Position numbers and translations under genes: made by a program. The notes under the pieces are model-generated. The model searched no databases and was not told where the DNA came from. It saw nothing but the letters and a program-made list of their open reading frames with translations. Source: Anatilimnocola floriformis (GTDB taxonomy: Bacteria > Planctomycetota > Planctomycetia > Pirellulales > Pirellulaceae). From it: 64,000 nt of DNA. This document shows, one piece after another, positions 52,042 to 60,645 of this stretch. Location: NCBI RefSeq assembly GCF_024256385.1, contig NZ_JAMLFW010000001.1, positions 930,001-994,000 of the forward strand, in the 5' to 3' direction. How positions within the stretch are numbered: the stretch's first letter is position 1; each line of letters starts with the position of its first letter.

Positions 52042-52473
52042 GCAACAGAGGCTGCAGGTCCACATGCGCTGCCTGTTCTGGTTGATCCAAGAGACCGTAT
52101 TTTGCCTCCAGGTCAGCTCGAAAAATGAGCCCGAATGAGCCGGTCGAACAGCCGGGTAATTAGGCTGGCTTAGAGCAACTTTGGACGCGATTTTTTGGCG
52201 CCAAATTCGGTCGCCAAATCAGACGCTGAAAAACCAGAAATGAACCTCCGAAACGCAGCTCGTTTTTTTGTTCGGTAGAGCAGGGGAGAACGGCAGGTTT
52301 TTCGATCGAAATTCGGCGTCGTTTTTTTTCACGCGACGGCGACGAATCGGCAAGAGATCGAAGGCAAAGCGGCACCAGAATCAGCCGTGCCAAAAGGGGC
52401 CAAAACGCAACGTCCAAACCCGCCGCAGCGAAAACGCGAATATGCGTATTTCTAGCGGAAAACGACCATCTCA

Positions 52474-52501
52474 ACCGAACATAACAAACATTATCGGACG
52501 T
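52474..52501 (-). other. Candidate XerCD dif site
   Basis: Read on the minus strand it has an 11 bp arm ACGTCCGATAA, a 6 bp centre TGTTTG and an 11 bp arm TTATGTTCGGT. The second arm matches the E. coli XerD arm (TTATGTTAAAT) at 8 of 11 positions, including all of TTATGTT. The first arm matches the B. subtilis dif arm (ACTTCCTAGAA) at 8 of 11. The 11-6-11 layout is the dif layout. It lies inside the interval where the polar motif changes strand (52288-52736). Confidence 0.55.
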
Positions 52502-52735
52502 TGGGCACAGGGTAAAACGATAGGATAAACGGACCTCGTTGGCCCTGCTTGGCGGCTGGTTGTTCCAGCATTTCGGCACGCTCGATTTGCCTCAGAAATC
52601 GCTGGCGATTCGAGCTGCTGCGAAGCTCAGAAATCAGTCGCTGTTGCGACCGAGAATCGGGCTGAAAATCAGCGCCAAAAATCGCGCTGATTCTGACTCA
52701 GAATTGGGCGGTCCAAACTCCTTGTTTTGAACACG

Positions 52736-52743
52736 CCCTGCCC
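52736..52743 (-). other. First minus-strand GGGCAGGG copy after the switch
   Basis: CCCTGCCC on the plus strand. All further copies to the right (56047, 56551, 58242, 58863, 59216, 59221, 63616) have this orientation, whereas all 18 copies to the left are on the plus strand. Confidence 0.7.
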
Positions 52744-52761
52744 TCACGCTCCGGGCAATCT

Positions 52762-53805
52762 TTAGGCTGCTTTGGCCGGCGACGAATCGCCTTGCGGCAA
52801 GTCATCGTCGATGACCGTTTTGGTCGCGCTGCTAGTCGCTCCGACGACCGCTTCGGCCTTCGCGCCGTCGGCCTTGGTCCAGGCCCGCGGTAAGACCACG
52901 TCCTTGGCCAAACCGAGTCGCACCAGGATCCTGATCACGGCGTACGTGGCATCGAATTCCCACCACTTGTGACCGTGGGCGGCCGACCGCTGATCGGCGT
53001 GATGGTTGTTGTGCCAACCCTCGCCGTGAGCCCAGATGGCGACCGGCCAGTAGTTGCGACTCTTGTCCTTGGTGTCGTAATTGCGATAGCCGAAGACATG
53101 GGTCAGCGAGTTCACGCTCCAGCTGCCATTCCACACAATGATGGTCCGGACGAAGACACCCCAGACGACGATGCTGGAACCAAACTGCACAGCGCCCATC
53201 ACGTCGCGAGTCATCACATAGCCAGCCGCGAAGCCGACCAGGTAATAGGCAACCACGTGCGCGGCATAGACCCAGAACCAGGCCAGCTTGCGTTCGAGCC
53301 AAAGGTAGTAGGGGTCTCGCAGAATGTCGCGAGCATATTTCTCATAGAAGAAGATCGTGCTGTGCTCGCGATGTTCGATCAGCAACCAGCCGATGTGCGA
53401 CCACCAGAAGTTGACCAGTGGCGTGTGGGGATCGTCGCGCTCATCAGAATGCTTGTGATGCATCCGGTGAATGGCGACCCAACGGGCCGGGGTGTCTTCA
53501 AGGCACAGCACCCCCAACGTGGCGAAGATTCGCTCGAGCCACTTGGGCACGACGAGACCTTGGTGCGTGAGCAACCGATGGTAGCCCAGCGTGATGCCAA
53601 ACAGCCCGTAGGTGAGAACGCCAACAAAGCCGACGACAACGCCGGTCCAGCTGAAGTACCACGGGTTGAAAGCAAGGAGGCTGAGCAGATGAATCGATGT
53701 AATGCTGATCAGATAGCCCCAGGCAATTCTGACTGGCAACACCGGCTCGGGTACGGCGAGGCGCGCATCAGCGCGTCGACCAAAAAGTCGTTGAAAAATT
53801 GTCAT
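52762..53805 (-). CDS. Acyl-CoA/acyl-lipid fatty acid desaturase
   Basis: 347 residues. It has the three histidine boxes of membrane di-iron desaturases: HRLLTH (about 76), HRMHHKHSD (about 113) and HGEGWHNNHH (about 260), with four hydrophobic segments in pairs. The order and spacing match delta-9 stearoyl-CoA-type desaturases, which add a double bond to acyl chains to adjust membrane fluidity. The C-terminal tail (about residues 305-347) is Ala/Asp/Ser-rich and probably disordered. It shares orientation with the next gene, accA (45 bp apart), which fits a lipid-synthesis operon. Confidence 0.93.
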   Translation of the reverse strand: MTIFQRLFGRRADARLAVPEPVLPVRIAWGYLISITSIHLLSLLAFNPWYFSWTGVVVGFVGVLTYGLFGITLGYHRLLTHQGLVVPKWLERIFATLGVLCLEDTPARWVAIHRMHHKHSDERDDPHTPLVNFWWSHIGWLLIEHREHSTIFFYEKYARDILRDPYYLWLERKLAWFWVYAAHVVAYYLVGFAAGYVMTRDVMGAVQFGSSIVVWGVFVRTIIVWNGSWSVNSLTHVFGYRNYDTKDKSRNYWPVAIWAHGEGWHNNHHADQRSAAHGHKWWEFDATYAVIRILVRLGLAKDVVLPRAWTKADGAKAEAVVGATSSATKTVIDDDLPQGDSSPAKAA

Positions 53806-53850
53806 ACAACCTCGCTTCCGTGCGCAGGATGCAGTGGCCTGGCAAAGTGA

Positions 53851-54894
53851 TTAAGCAGTGGATTCTTCCAAGAACATGCCCATCCGTCGGAATTTATCAT
53901 ACCGTGCATCGGTAAGCTGTGCGCCGTTCTTGCTAGCGAGTTCGCGTAACGAACGGAGCAAATATTGTTTCACTCGGGCTGCGGTCTGCACGTGATCGCG
54001 ATGCGCGCCACCGAGTGGTTCCTCGATCACATGATCGATGACACCCAGGCGATGCAGATCGCTCGACGTGAACTTCAGCGCGGTCGCGGCCTTCTCGGCG
54101 AACTGGTGGCTCTTCCAGAGAATGCCGGCGCAACCTTCAGGACTGATGACAGAGTAATAGGAGTACTGCAGCATTGCTACTCGATCGCCCACCCCAATAC
54201 CAAGGGCGCCGCCGCTGCCGCCTTCGCCGATCACGATGCAGACGATCGGGGTGTTGAGACGGCTCATCTCATACATGTTTTCGGCGATGGCTTGCGATTG
54301 GCCCCGTTCTTCGGCGCCGATGCCCGGATAAGCCCCGGGAGTATCGATCAAGCAAACGATCGGAATGCCGTATTTCTCGGCCATCTTCATCTTCAGCAGG
54401 GCTTTGCGATAACCCTCGGGATGGGCGCAGCCGAAGTAGCATGCGCTGCGTTCTTTGTAGGTGCGGCCTTTCTGATGGCCGACGACGAGCACTTTGTGTT
54501 GATCGAGCCGGGCGAAACCGGTCAGCAGCGCGCGGTCGTCGCCAAAGCGGCGGTCGCCGTGGAGCTCTACGAAATCTTCGAAAACGAGCGACACATAATC
54601 GGCCGTGTACGGGCGATCTTTGTGGCGCGACACTTGGACAATCTGCCAGGGAGTGAGCGTGCTGTAGATCTGCCGGGTGACATCGTTCACCTCGCGGCGG
54701 ACCCGGCGGAGTTCTTCTTCTTGCTCGGGAGTGCGCGCCGGCGTTTGCTCGAGCGAGCGCAGTTGCGCCTCGAGCGTCAGGATCGGTTGTTCAAAGTCGA
54801 GGCCGGCCGGCGTGGCGCTGCTGGCGCCATTGGTGGAACCATTCGCTGCGCCGTTGCTCGAGCCATTGGCTGCCGTGGTTGTCGTATCGCTCAT
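53851..54894 (-). CDS. accA: Acetyl-CoA carboxylase carboxyltransferase subunit alpha
   Basis: 347 residues. After an unusual 30-residue Ser/Thr/Asn/Gly-rich N-terminal extension, the AccA domain is complete: FEQPILTLEAQLRSLE, VSRHKDRPYTADYVS, LIDTPGAYPGIGAEERGQS and IGEGGSGGALGIGVGDRVAML with SPEGCAGILWK. It forms the alpha half of the carboxyltransferase making malonyl-CoA. accD and accBC are not in the window. It lies directly upstream of the desaturase gene on the same strand. Confidence 0.96.
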   Translation of the reverse strand: MSDTTTTAANGSSNGAANGSTNGASSATPAGLDFEQPILTLEAQLRSLEQTPARTPEQEEELRRVRREVNDVTRQIYSTLTPWQIVQVSRHKDRPYTADYVSLVFEDFVELHGDRRFGDDRALLTGFARLDQHKVLVVGHQKGRTYKERSACYFGCAHPEGYRKALLKMKMAEKYGIPIVCLIDTPGAYPGIGAEERGQSQAIAENMYEMSRLNTPIVCIVIGEGGSGGALGIGVGDRVAMLQYSYYSVISPEGCAGILWKSHQFAEKAATALKFTSSDLHRLGVIDHVIEEPLGGAHRDHVQTAARVKQYLLRSLRELASKNGAQLTDARYDKFRRMGMFLEESTA

Positions 54895-54975
54895 TGTCTA
54901 TCACTCATCATTCAAAAACGAAGTCAGAAATCAGCCAGCTGATGGCAGCAGCAGCTGGCGGTAGCAACACCAGCA

Positions 54976-55884
54976 CTACACAAATCCCTTGCGGTCATCA
55001 CTTAGCTTGGGCGGGACCGTTGGCGGTTTGGGCACAACCTTGAACGCCCGCATCGCCTTGTACTCTTTCAAAAAATCCCACAGGGTTGGCGGACGATCTT
55101 CCTTGCGTTTCGCCATCATCCGTCGAATAAGATCACTGAATTCTTGCGAGACGTTCTGATTGAATACCAGCACTGATGGCACGGCGGCATTCAAATGCTT
55201 GTTGAGCAGATCGTCGGCGTTGTCGCCGGTGTAGGGAGGTTTGCCGCTGATCAGTTCGAACAGCACGCACCCGAAGCTATAGATATCGGCTCGCGCGTCG
55301 AGGTTTTGTTTGCGAATCTGCTCGGGCGACATGTAGCTGCGAGTGCCAGCAACGGTTCGGCCGCCGCCAAACATGCCACCGAGCAGGGCCGAGAAGCCGG
55401 ATTTCATCTTTTCGGAGATGGCGAAGTCGATCAGTTTGACGTGAGCTTCGTTGCTGATCAAAAAGTTGTCGGGCTTTACGTCGCGATGCACCCAGCCCTT
55501 GGTGTGCAAGTGAAACAGTGCGTTGGCGCCTTGCTCGACGAAGTTCGGAGCAAAGTAGGCAATTTGCTGAGGACCGCCGCGGAGCCACAGCTTGAGGTTG
55601 GGGTGCTCGAAATATTCCATCACCAGAAACGGCGTTTCACCCTCGGTGGTGAATTCGTGGATCTGAATGATGTTGCGGTGACCTTTGCAATCGGCGCCGA
55701 CCTCCTGCTCCCGCTTGAGTTCGTTGATGATCGAACGGTCCTTGCGCTTCTCCGGAACCGGCACTTTTAGCGCATAGCGCGTGGTGTCGTCCGATTTGGC
55801 GGCTTCCCAGATCTGGCAGGTCTGGCCGACGCGAATCAGCCGCACCAGGCGGTAAGGACCAAGAAAATCGCGGGCGCGTGTCAA
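54976..55884 (-). CDS. Serine/threonine protein kinase, single domain
   Basis: 302 residues, starting with a TTG at 55884 (no ATG or GTG is available before the upstream stop). It has a Hanks-type kinase domain: YALKVPVPEK (ATP-binding Lys), HRDVKPDNFL (catalytic loop), RSYMSPEQI and DIYSFGCVLFELISGKPPY. Two key spots are unusual: the glycine loop is degenerate (RLIRVGQTCQIW), and the metal-binding DFG reads DFA (KLIDFAISEK). No transmembrane helix or sensor domain. It may be active, since the catalytic Asp and Lys are present, or have altered regulation. Confidence 0.9.
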   Translation of the reverse strand: MTRARDFLGPYRLVRLIRVGQTCQIWEAAKSDDTTRYALKVPVPEKRKDRSIINELKREQEVGADCKGHRNIIQIHEFTTEGETPFLVMEYFEHPNLKLWLRGGPQQIAYFAPNFVEQGANALFHLHTKGWVHRDVKPDNFLISNEAHVKLIDFAISEKMKSGFSALLGGMFGGGRTVAGTRSYMSPEQIRKQNLDARADIYSFGCVLFELISGKPPYTGDNADDLLNKHLNAAVPSVLVFNQNVSQEFSDLIRRMMAKRKEDRPPTLWDFLKEYKAMRAFKVVPKPPTVPPKLSDDRKGFV

Positions 55885-56063
55885 AGGGGGAGCTCGCTTG
55901 CAAGGAGGGGCTGCGTATTCGCAGACGCTAGACTGTAGCTATTGTAACGGTTTTGCCGGTTTTGCGGCTAAACCTTGCCTTAGTGTAATTGGCCCCCCCA
56001 AACGGCAAAAGCCCAGCCGGACGGCATCTGCGACGTGTTCCCCTCCCCTGCCCCGCCTTTCCC

Positions 56064-56155
56064 GTAGATCGGACCATGGTCCGGCTGGCACTGTTAAGTG
56101 ACTCTCTTGGCTCGGTACCCCGCTTCTTGCCCGGACCAATGGTCCGGTCCTACGC
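56064..56155. repeat. Paired-hairpin REP element, copy 3 (GGACCAxTGGTCC family)
   Basis: CGTAGATCGGACCATGGTCC at the left and GGACCAATGGTCCGGTCCTA at the right, inverted around about 45 bp. A minus-strand polar-motif copy (56047-56054) lies just outside it. Confidence 0.78.
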
Positions 56156-56164
56156 AAAAGACGA

Positions 56165-59104
56165 CTACTGTCCTTGCCCACGCGACAGATAGCCGACCAG
56201 GTCGCGTACTTCTTCGTCGCTCAGCCGTTGAAAAATCCCTTCGGGCATCATCGAGAGCTTCGACTGTTTGCGCTCGTCGATGGTGGCCAGCGGAATGGTG
56301 AGGAGTTCGTTCGGCGTTTGCACGTTCACGGCTTGGGCCGTTTCGCGAAGGATGATGCCTTGCACCACGCGGCCGTTGTCGAGGAGGAACGTAGTCACTT
56401 GATATTCGCGGGGGACAACAGCGGAGGGGTCGAGCGCGTTCTCGAGGATGTAGTCGAGATTGGCTCGCTGCGAGCCAGTGAGATCGGGGCCCATCTTGCC
56501 ACCTTCGCCGAAGAGGCGATGGCAACTCGCGCAGTTTTTCGTGAACACTCCCCTGCCCTTCCCTAGATCGGCTTTGGCGAGCGTGTCGGCCGTCAGCATC
56601 GCTTTGTATTTGGCGGCGAGCTCCTTCTTGTCTTCGGCGGCAGGACGAATGGTGCCCCAGATCGCATCGAGCTGTTTGGCGACTTGCGGATTGCTGAGCG
56701 CTTGCAACTGTCGCAGCATGCCGGCTGAGATGTCGCTGCGAGGGACGGTTTTTGCTTCCACTGCGTTCAGCAACGAAACGGCGTAGCTGACGCGCGAGGC
56801 CAGAGTCTGAATGACATCGGCCCGCTCTTCCGGTGAGAGTTTGTCATAGATATGCAGCAAGGCGGCCGGCGTTTCGTGGTGCTGATACGCGGCAAGCGCT
56901 TTGATCGCGACGGCTCGCATCTTGGGTTCATTCAAAAGCGGAAACAACGCCGGCGGCAAATCGGCGGGTTGCTTGGTGAGAAGCAATTGCAGTGCTCGCT
57001 CGCGCGTCGGCACATCCTGGCCGACGTTGCCGAGTTGCTCGCGCAGCCTGGCGATGATTTTTGCATCGTCAAATTTCACCGCAAGCGCGATGGCTTGGTC
57101 CTGCACATCCAAGCTGCGACTGGCGCTGAGTGTTTTGAAGATCGCGTTCCAGTTTGCCGGCGGTGGAACACTTCGGCGACCTTCGAGCGCGAGGAGAATG
57201 CCGCGGCAGAGATCGAGTTGCACTTCGGCATCGCGGGCGGCGCCGAGCGAGTCGAGTACGGTCGTTAGTTTCTTCTCGCCAGGGTCAGACTCGAGGTAGC
57301 AGCGCACCAGATGCTGGCGAACTAGAGGGATGCGGCAGTCTGTCAGCAACTTGGCCGCATCGGCTGGTTGCTGATCGACGAGCGGCTCGATGCCGTACCA
57401 AATCATCAGCGGAATGTGATGATCTTCGGCATCTTCCTCGTGCGCGACCAGCCGCTGCGCGACCGCGAGTCGTTCCTTCAGCGATAACCGCTGCAGCGCA
57501 CAGGCGAGCGCCAGCCGAACTTGCGGCGCGCGATCTTCCGCGGCGAGTCGCAACAGTGCATCGAGGTGAACGTTCTTCGGTTTGATCGAATCGACGGTGA
57601 GTGTTACTCCCCACGCGCGGACATGCTCGCTCGGATCACGAAGCGCGGCCCGCAGATCGGTGTCGGTGATCATCTTGGCGGCTTGCAGTGTCCAGAGTGC
57701 TCGCAGGCGAGCGTGTTCTGCTTCACCCGTCACCAACGTCGTGACCAGCGTTTCGCGGGCAGCGACGGCGTCGAGTTTTTCGGTGAAGGCCAGCTCTTGG
57801 ATCTTCCGCCGAGCATGGCGCGACAGCCATTCGTTGTTGCTGCCGACGAGCTTGAGGAGTTCTGGTTGCGAGAGCTTCACCAGATCAACGGCTGGCGACT
57901 TTTTTTCGCCATGAGTCACTTTGAAGATGCGGCCGTTGTCGCGCTCGACGTCGACGTAGTCATGGCATTCACCGGTGTCGCACCAATCGGTGACGTAGAC
58001 ACTCCCGTCGGGACCTTGCTTCACGGCAAGACCGCGGAACCAGCTGTCATTGGCAAACAGAAAGTCCGGCTCGTGCTTGGCGACGTAACCGCTGCCGTGC
58101 GGTTCGAGGCGATCTTGATTCACGCGACCGCCGTGAATGTTGCAGGCATAGACGCGGTTGCGAAACTGCTCTGGCAGGCCTTCGCCTTGATAAATCAGGC
58201 AGCCGCTGTGAGCATGACCGCCGCCGGCTTCGCTGTGGACCCCCTGCCCTCCCCTGCTGTTCGTCCAGTGACCGCCGCCCCAGTGAAGATGGTCCGCACA
58301 ACTTTGAATAAGACCATACGACCGCGGCATGAGATCCTGGCCGAACATCCGCTCGTAGTGGCCGCCGGGGACAACGTGGAAGAGATGCTTGATCACGCAG
58401 TTGGTGATGAACAGCTGGCCGTGTTCGTTCCAATCGATGCCCCACGGATTTGTCGTGCCGTAAGCGAACGGCTCGAACTCATGCGTTTGCGGATGCACGC
58501 GCCACACGCCGCAGTTGATTGGCTTGCGGTCTTCGGGTTTGCAGCCCGGCTTGCCGACCTTGCTGTTCGAGAGAATGCCGTTCAGGCCGTAGAGGTAACC
58601 GTCGGGGCCCCAAGCGAGACCGTTGACGACGTTGTGCTTCGCGGCCAGATCCCAACCGTCGAGAATGACAACCGGTTCGCCGTCGGGTTGGTCATCACCA
58701 TCGCGATCGGGAATGAAAATGAGATTCGGTACAGCCGTGAGCCACACGCCGCCATGGCCCCATTCAATGCCGGAGAGATTCACGCCCTTGTTGTAGAAAA
58801 CCTTCTTCTCATCGAACTTACCGTCGCCGTCGCGATCCTCCAGGATCGTCACGCGGTCACTCCCCTGCCCTGCCTTGTTCCACTCGGGATACGACAAACA
58901 TTCGACCACCCACAGTCGGCCGCGATCGTCGAAGGTGAACGCGATCGGTTGCACGATATCGGGTTCGCCGGCGAAGAGCGAGACTTTGAAACCCTTAGGG
59001 AGTTTCATCGCCGCTGGTGCGTCCTTCGGCGGGATCGGCGCAGGGGCATCGGCGGCGAAGATGGTTGTGGATAGAAGAGCGAGGAAGAGGAAGTATCGTT
59101 TCAT
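56165..59104 (-). CDS. PVC-type membrane-bound dehydrogenase with HEAT repeats and C-terminal cytochrome c
   Basis: 979 residues with a signal peptide (1-18). Residues about 35-410 form a propeller of the 'putative membrane-bound dehydrogenase' type (LPKGFKVSLFAGEPDIVQPIAF, RGRLWVVECLSYPEW, DRDGDGKFDE, GPDGSVYVTDWCDTGECHD). Residues about 415-790 are HEAT-like helical repeats, and the C-terminal part has GVFTKNCASCHRLFGEGGKMGPDL, a heme c motif with a distal Met. The architecture is characteristic of planctomycetes and Verrucomicrobia. It probably oxidises a sugar or similar substrate and passes electrons to its own heme. Three minus-strand polar-motif copies lie in its coding sequence, in three different reading frames. 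Confidence 0.93.
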   Translation of the reverse strand: MKRYFLFLALLSTTIFAADAPAPIPPKDAPAAMKLPKGFKVSLFAGEPDIVQPIAFTFDDRGRLWVVECLSYPEWNKAGQGSDRVTILEDRDGDGKFDEKKVFYNKGVNLSGIEWGHGGVWLTAVPNLIFIPDRDGDDQPDGEPVVILDGWDLAAKHNVVNGLAWGPDGYLYGLNGILSNSKVGKPGCKPEDRKPINCGVWRVHPQTHEFEPFAYGTTNPWGIDWNEHGQLFITNCVIKHLFHVVPGGHYERMFGQDLMPRSYGLIQSCADHLHWGGGHWTNSRGGQGVHSEAGGGHAHSGCLIYQGEGLPEQFRNRVYACNIHGGRVNQDRLEPHGSGYVAKHEPDFLFANDSWFRGLAVKQGPDGSVYVTDWCDTGECHDYVDVERDNGRIFKVTHGEKKSPAVDLVKLSQPELLKLVGSNNEWLSRHARRKIQELAFTEKLDAVAARETLVTTLVTGEAEHARLRALWTLQAAKMITDTDLRAALRDPSEHVRAWGVTLTVDSIKPKNVHLDALLRLAAEDRAPQVRLALACALQRLSLKERLAVAQRLVAHEEDAEDHHIPLMIWYGIEPLVDQQPADAAKLLTDCRIPLVRQHLVRCYLESDPGEKKLTTVLDSLGAARDAEVQLDLCRGILLALEGRRSVPPPANWNAIFKTLSASRSLDVQDQAIALAVKFDDAKIIARLREQLGNVGQDVPTRERALQLLLTKQPADLPPALFPLLNEPKMRAVAIKALAAYQHHETPAALLHIYDKLSPEERADVIQTLASRVSYAVSLLNAVEAKTVPRSDISAGMLRQLQALSNPQVAKQLDAIWGTIRPAAEDKKELAAKYKAMLTADTLAKADLGKGRGVFTKNCASCHRLFGEGGKMGPDLTGSQRANLDYILENALDPSAVVPREYQVTTFLLDNGRVVQGIILRETAQAVNVQTPNELLTIPLATIDERKQSKLSMMPEGIFQRLSDEEVRDLVGYLSRGQGQ

Positions 59105-59231
59105 GATTGGATTCTCGTTTGATTCTGGTTCCCTCGCCTCGGTACCTCGGGGAGAGGATTAGGTAGAGAGGCTGAAGCGGAATGAAAGATCCGCTCGCAG
59201 ATCGCCCACTCACTCCCCTGCCCTGCCCTGC

Positions 59232-60527
59232 TTAGTTGTGTCTCGATGCCATCAAGTGCTCGATCTCATCTGCTTCTACCGGCGTGCCTGCCATTAAGTC
59301 GATCGGTCCGCTCTCAGTGACGACGATATCGTTTTCGAGTCGCACGCCAAAGCCTTCGTCGGGAATGTAAATGCCCGGCTCGACAGTCAGCACCCAACCC
59401 GGCGCAAAGGCTTCGCTCAAATGGCCGACGTCGTGCACGTCGAGCCCGAGTGGATGGCCCAAGCCGTGCATGAAGTACTTGCGGCAGGCGAGCTCGTCGT
59501 CGGTTTGCTTGTCGATATCTTCCTGCTTGATCAAGCCGAGCTTCAGTAATTCTTCATTCATGTGCAGCTGCGATTCCTTGGTCCAGTCGCGGTGCTTCTT
59601 GCCGACGACGGCACCCTTGATGCTCGCGCGCATGACGCGGAGCACGGCGTCGTAGACATCGCGCTGTCGCGGCGTGAAGCGGCCGCTGATCGGAATGGTT
59701 CGTGTCAGATCGGCGTTGTAATTGGCGTACGACGCGGCGACGTCGAGCAGCAGCAGGTCGCCGTCGTTGCAGGGCAAGTCGTTGGAGTTGTAATGCAGAA
59801 TGCAACTGTTCTTGCCGGCTGCAATGATTGGGTTGTACGCAAACTTTCCGCGCTGACGAATGAACTCGTGCGCGAACTCGGCTTCCACTTCGTTTTCGTA
59901 AACACCCGGCTTGGTGAATGACAACACGCGCAGAAAGCCGGCCTTGGTGATCTCGACCGCCTTCTTCAGCAGCTCGATTTCGGTCGGTGTCTTGATCACG
60001 CGCAAGTGATGCAGCAGTGGCGCCAGGCGGCGATAGTCGTGCAGCGGATATTTATCGCGAGTCGATTTCACGAATCGTTCATCGCGTGAAGGAACGGCCA
60101 ACGACGCGGCTCGGTGTTCGTTCGTATTCAAATAGACATGCTCTACCTCAACCATCAGCCGATGGAAGATGCCGCGAAATTCGCTCAGCCATTTGATGGT
60201 CTTCACGCCGCTGATTTCGGTCCCCTGCTCTTTCGTGTGTTTGTGCCCCTCCCACACTTTCAAATGGTCGTTGGGCTCGCGCAGAAACAGGATCTCGCGT
60301 TGCTTCTCGTCATCGGCATCGGGAAAGATCAGCAGGATGCTCTCTTCCTGTTCGATGCCGCTGAGGAAGAAGAGGTCGGAGTTGGGATGAATTAGAAACG
60401 AGCCGTCGGCGTTCGTCGGCAGTACGTCGTTGGCCTGTACGATGGCCAGCGATTTTGGCGGCAGCAGCGCGCGGAGCCGATCGCGGTTTTCGGTGAAGAG
60501 TTTCGAGTCGATCGCTTCGTGACGCAT
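59232..60527 (-). CDS. Xaa-Pro aminopeptidase (M24B)
   Basis: 431 residues from the ATG at 60527 (AGGGAACAGG ribosome binding site). Longer frames upstream overlap the neighbouring promoter. AMP_N domain (about residues 1-150) followed by the creatinase-like M24 domain. Metal ligands: LLLDVAASYANYNADLTRT (two Asp), GLGHPLGLDVHDVG (His), LTVEPGIYIPDEG (Glu), RLENDIVVTE (Glu). It cleaves N-terminal residues before proline, in the cytoplasm. Confidence 0.94.
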   Translation of the reverse strand: MRHEAIDSKLFTENRDRLRALLPPKSLAIVQANDVLPTNADGSFLIHPNSDLFFLSGIEQEESILLIFPDADDEKQREILFLREPNDHLKVWEGHKHTKEQGTEISGVKTIKWLSEFRGIFHRLMVEVEHVYLNTNEHRAASLAVPSRDERFVKSTRDKYPLHDYRRLAPLLHHLRVIKTPTEIELLKKAVEITKAGFLRVLSFTKPGVYENEVEAEFAHEFIRQRGKFAYNPIIAAGKNSCILHYNSNDLPCNDGDLLLLDVAASYANYNADLTRTIPISGRFTPRQRDVYDAVLRVMRASIKGAVVGKKHRDWTKESQLHMNEELLKLGLIKQEDIDKQTDDELACRKYFMHGLGHPLGLDVHDVGHLSEAFAPGWVLTVEPGIYIPDEGFGVRLENDIVVTESGPIDLMAGTPVEADEIEHLMASRHN

Positions 60528-60645
60528 TCCTGTTCCCTTGCAGCCATTCAATCCTGAAATGAATGGCTGTATGGTAGCGGGTGAAGCAGTGGGCCGGAAC
60601 ACGCGACGGGGCGTGACTCCGGCAAGTCGCAGCGAGGAGGACAAC

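Larger units (their letters stand above)
52042..52761. other. Gene-free gap at the motif switch: inferred replication terminus region
   Basis: 720 bp, richer in A and T than the surroundings, with homopolymer T runs and no supportable ORF (the short frames have no ribosome binding site or domain). It holds the palindrome TTTGGCGCCAAA (52194-52205), the last plus-strand CAGGGGAG (52281-52288), the dif-like site (52474-52501), an 8 bp stem AATCAGCG/CGCTGATT (52667-52692), the palindrome ATTCTGA-C-TCAGAAT (52690-52704), and the first minus-strand GGGCAGGG (52736-52743). Confidence 0.65.
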
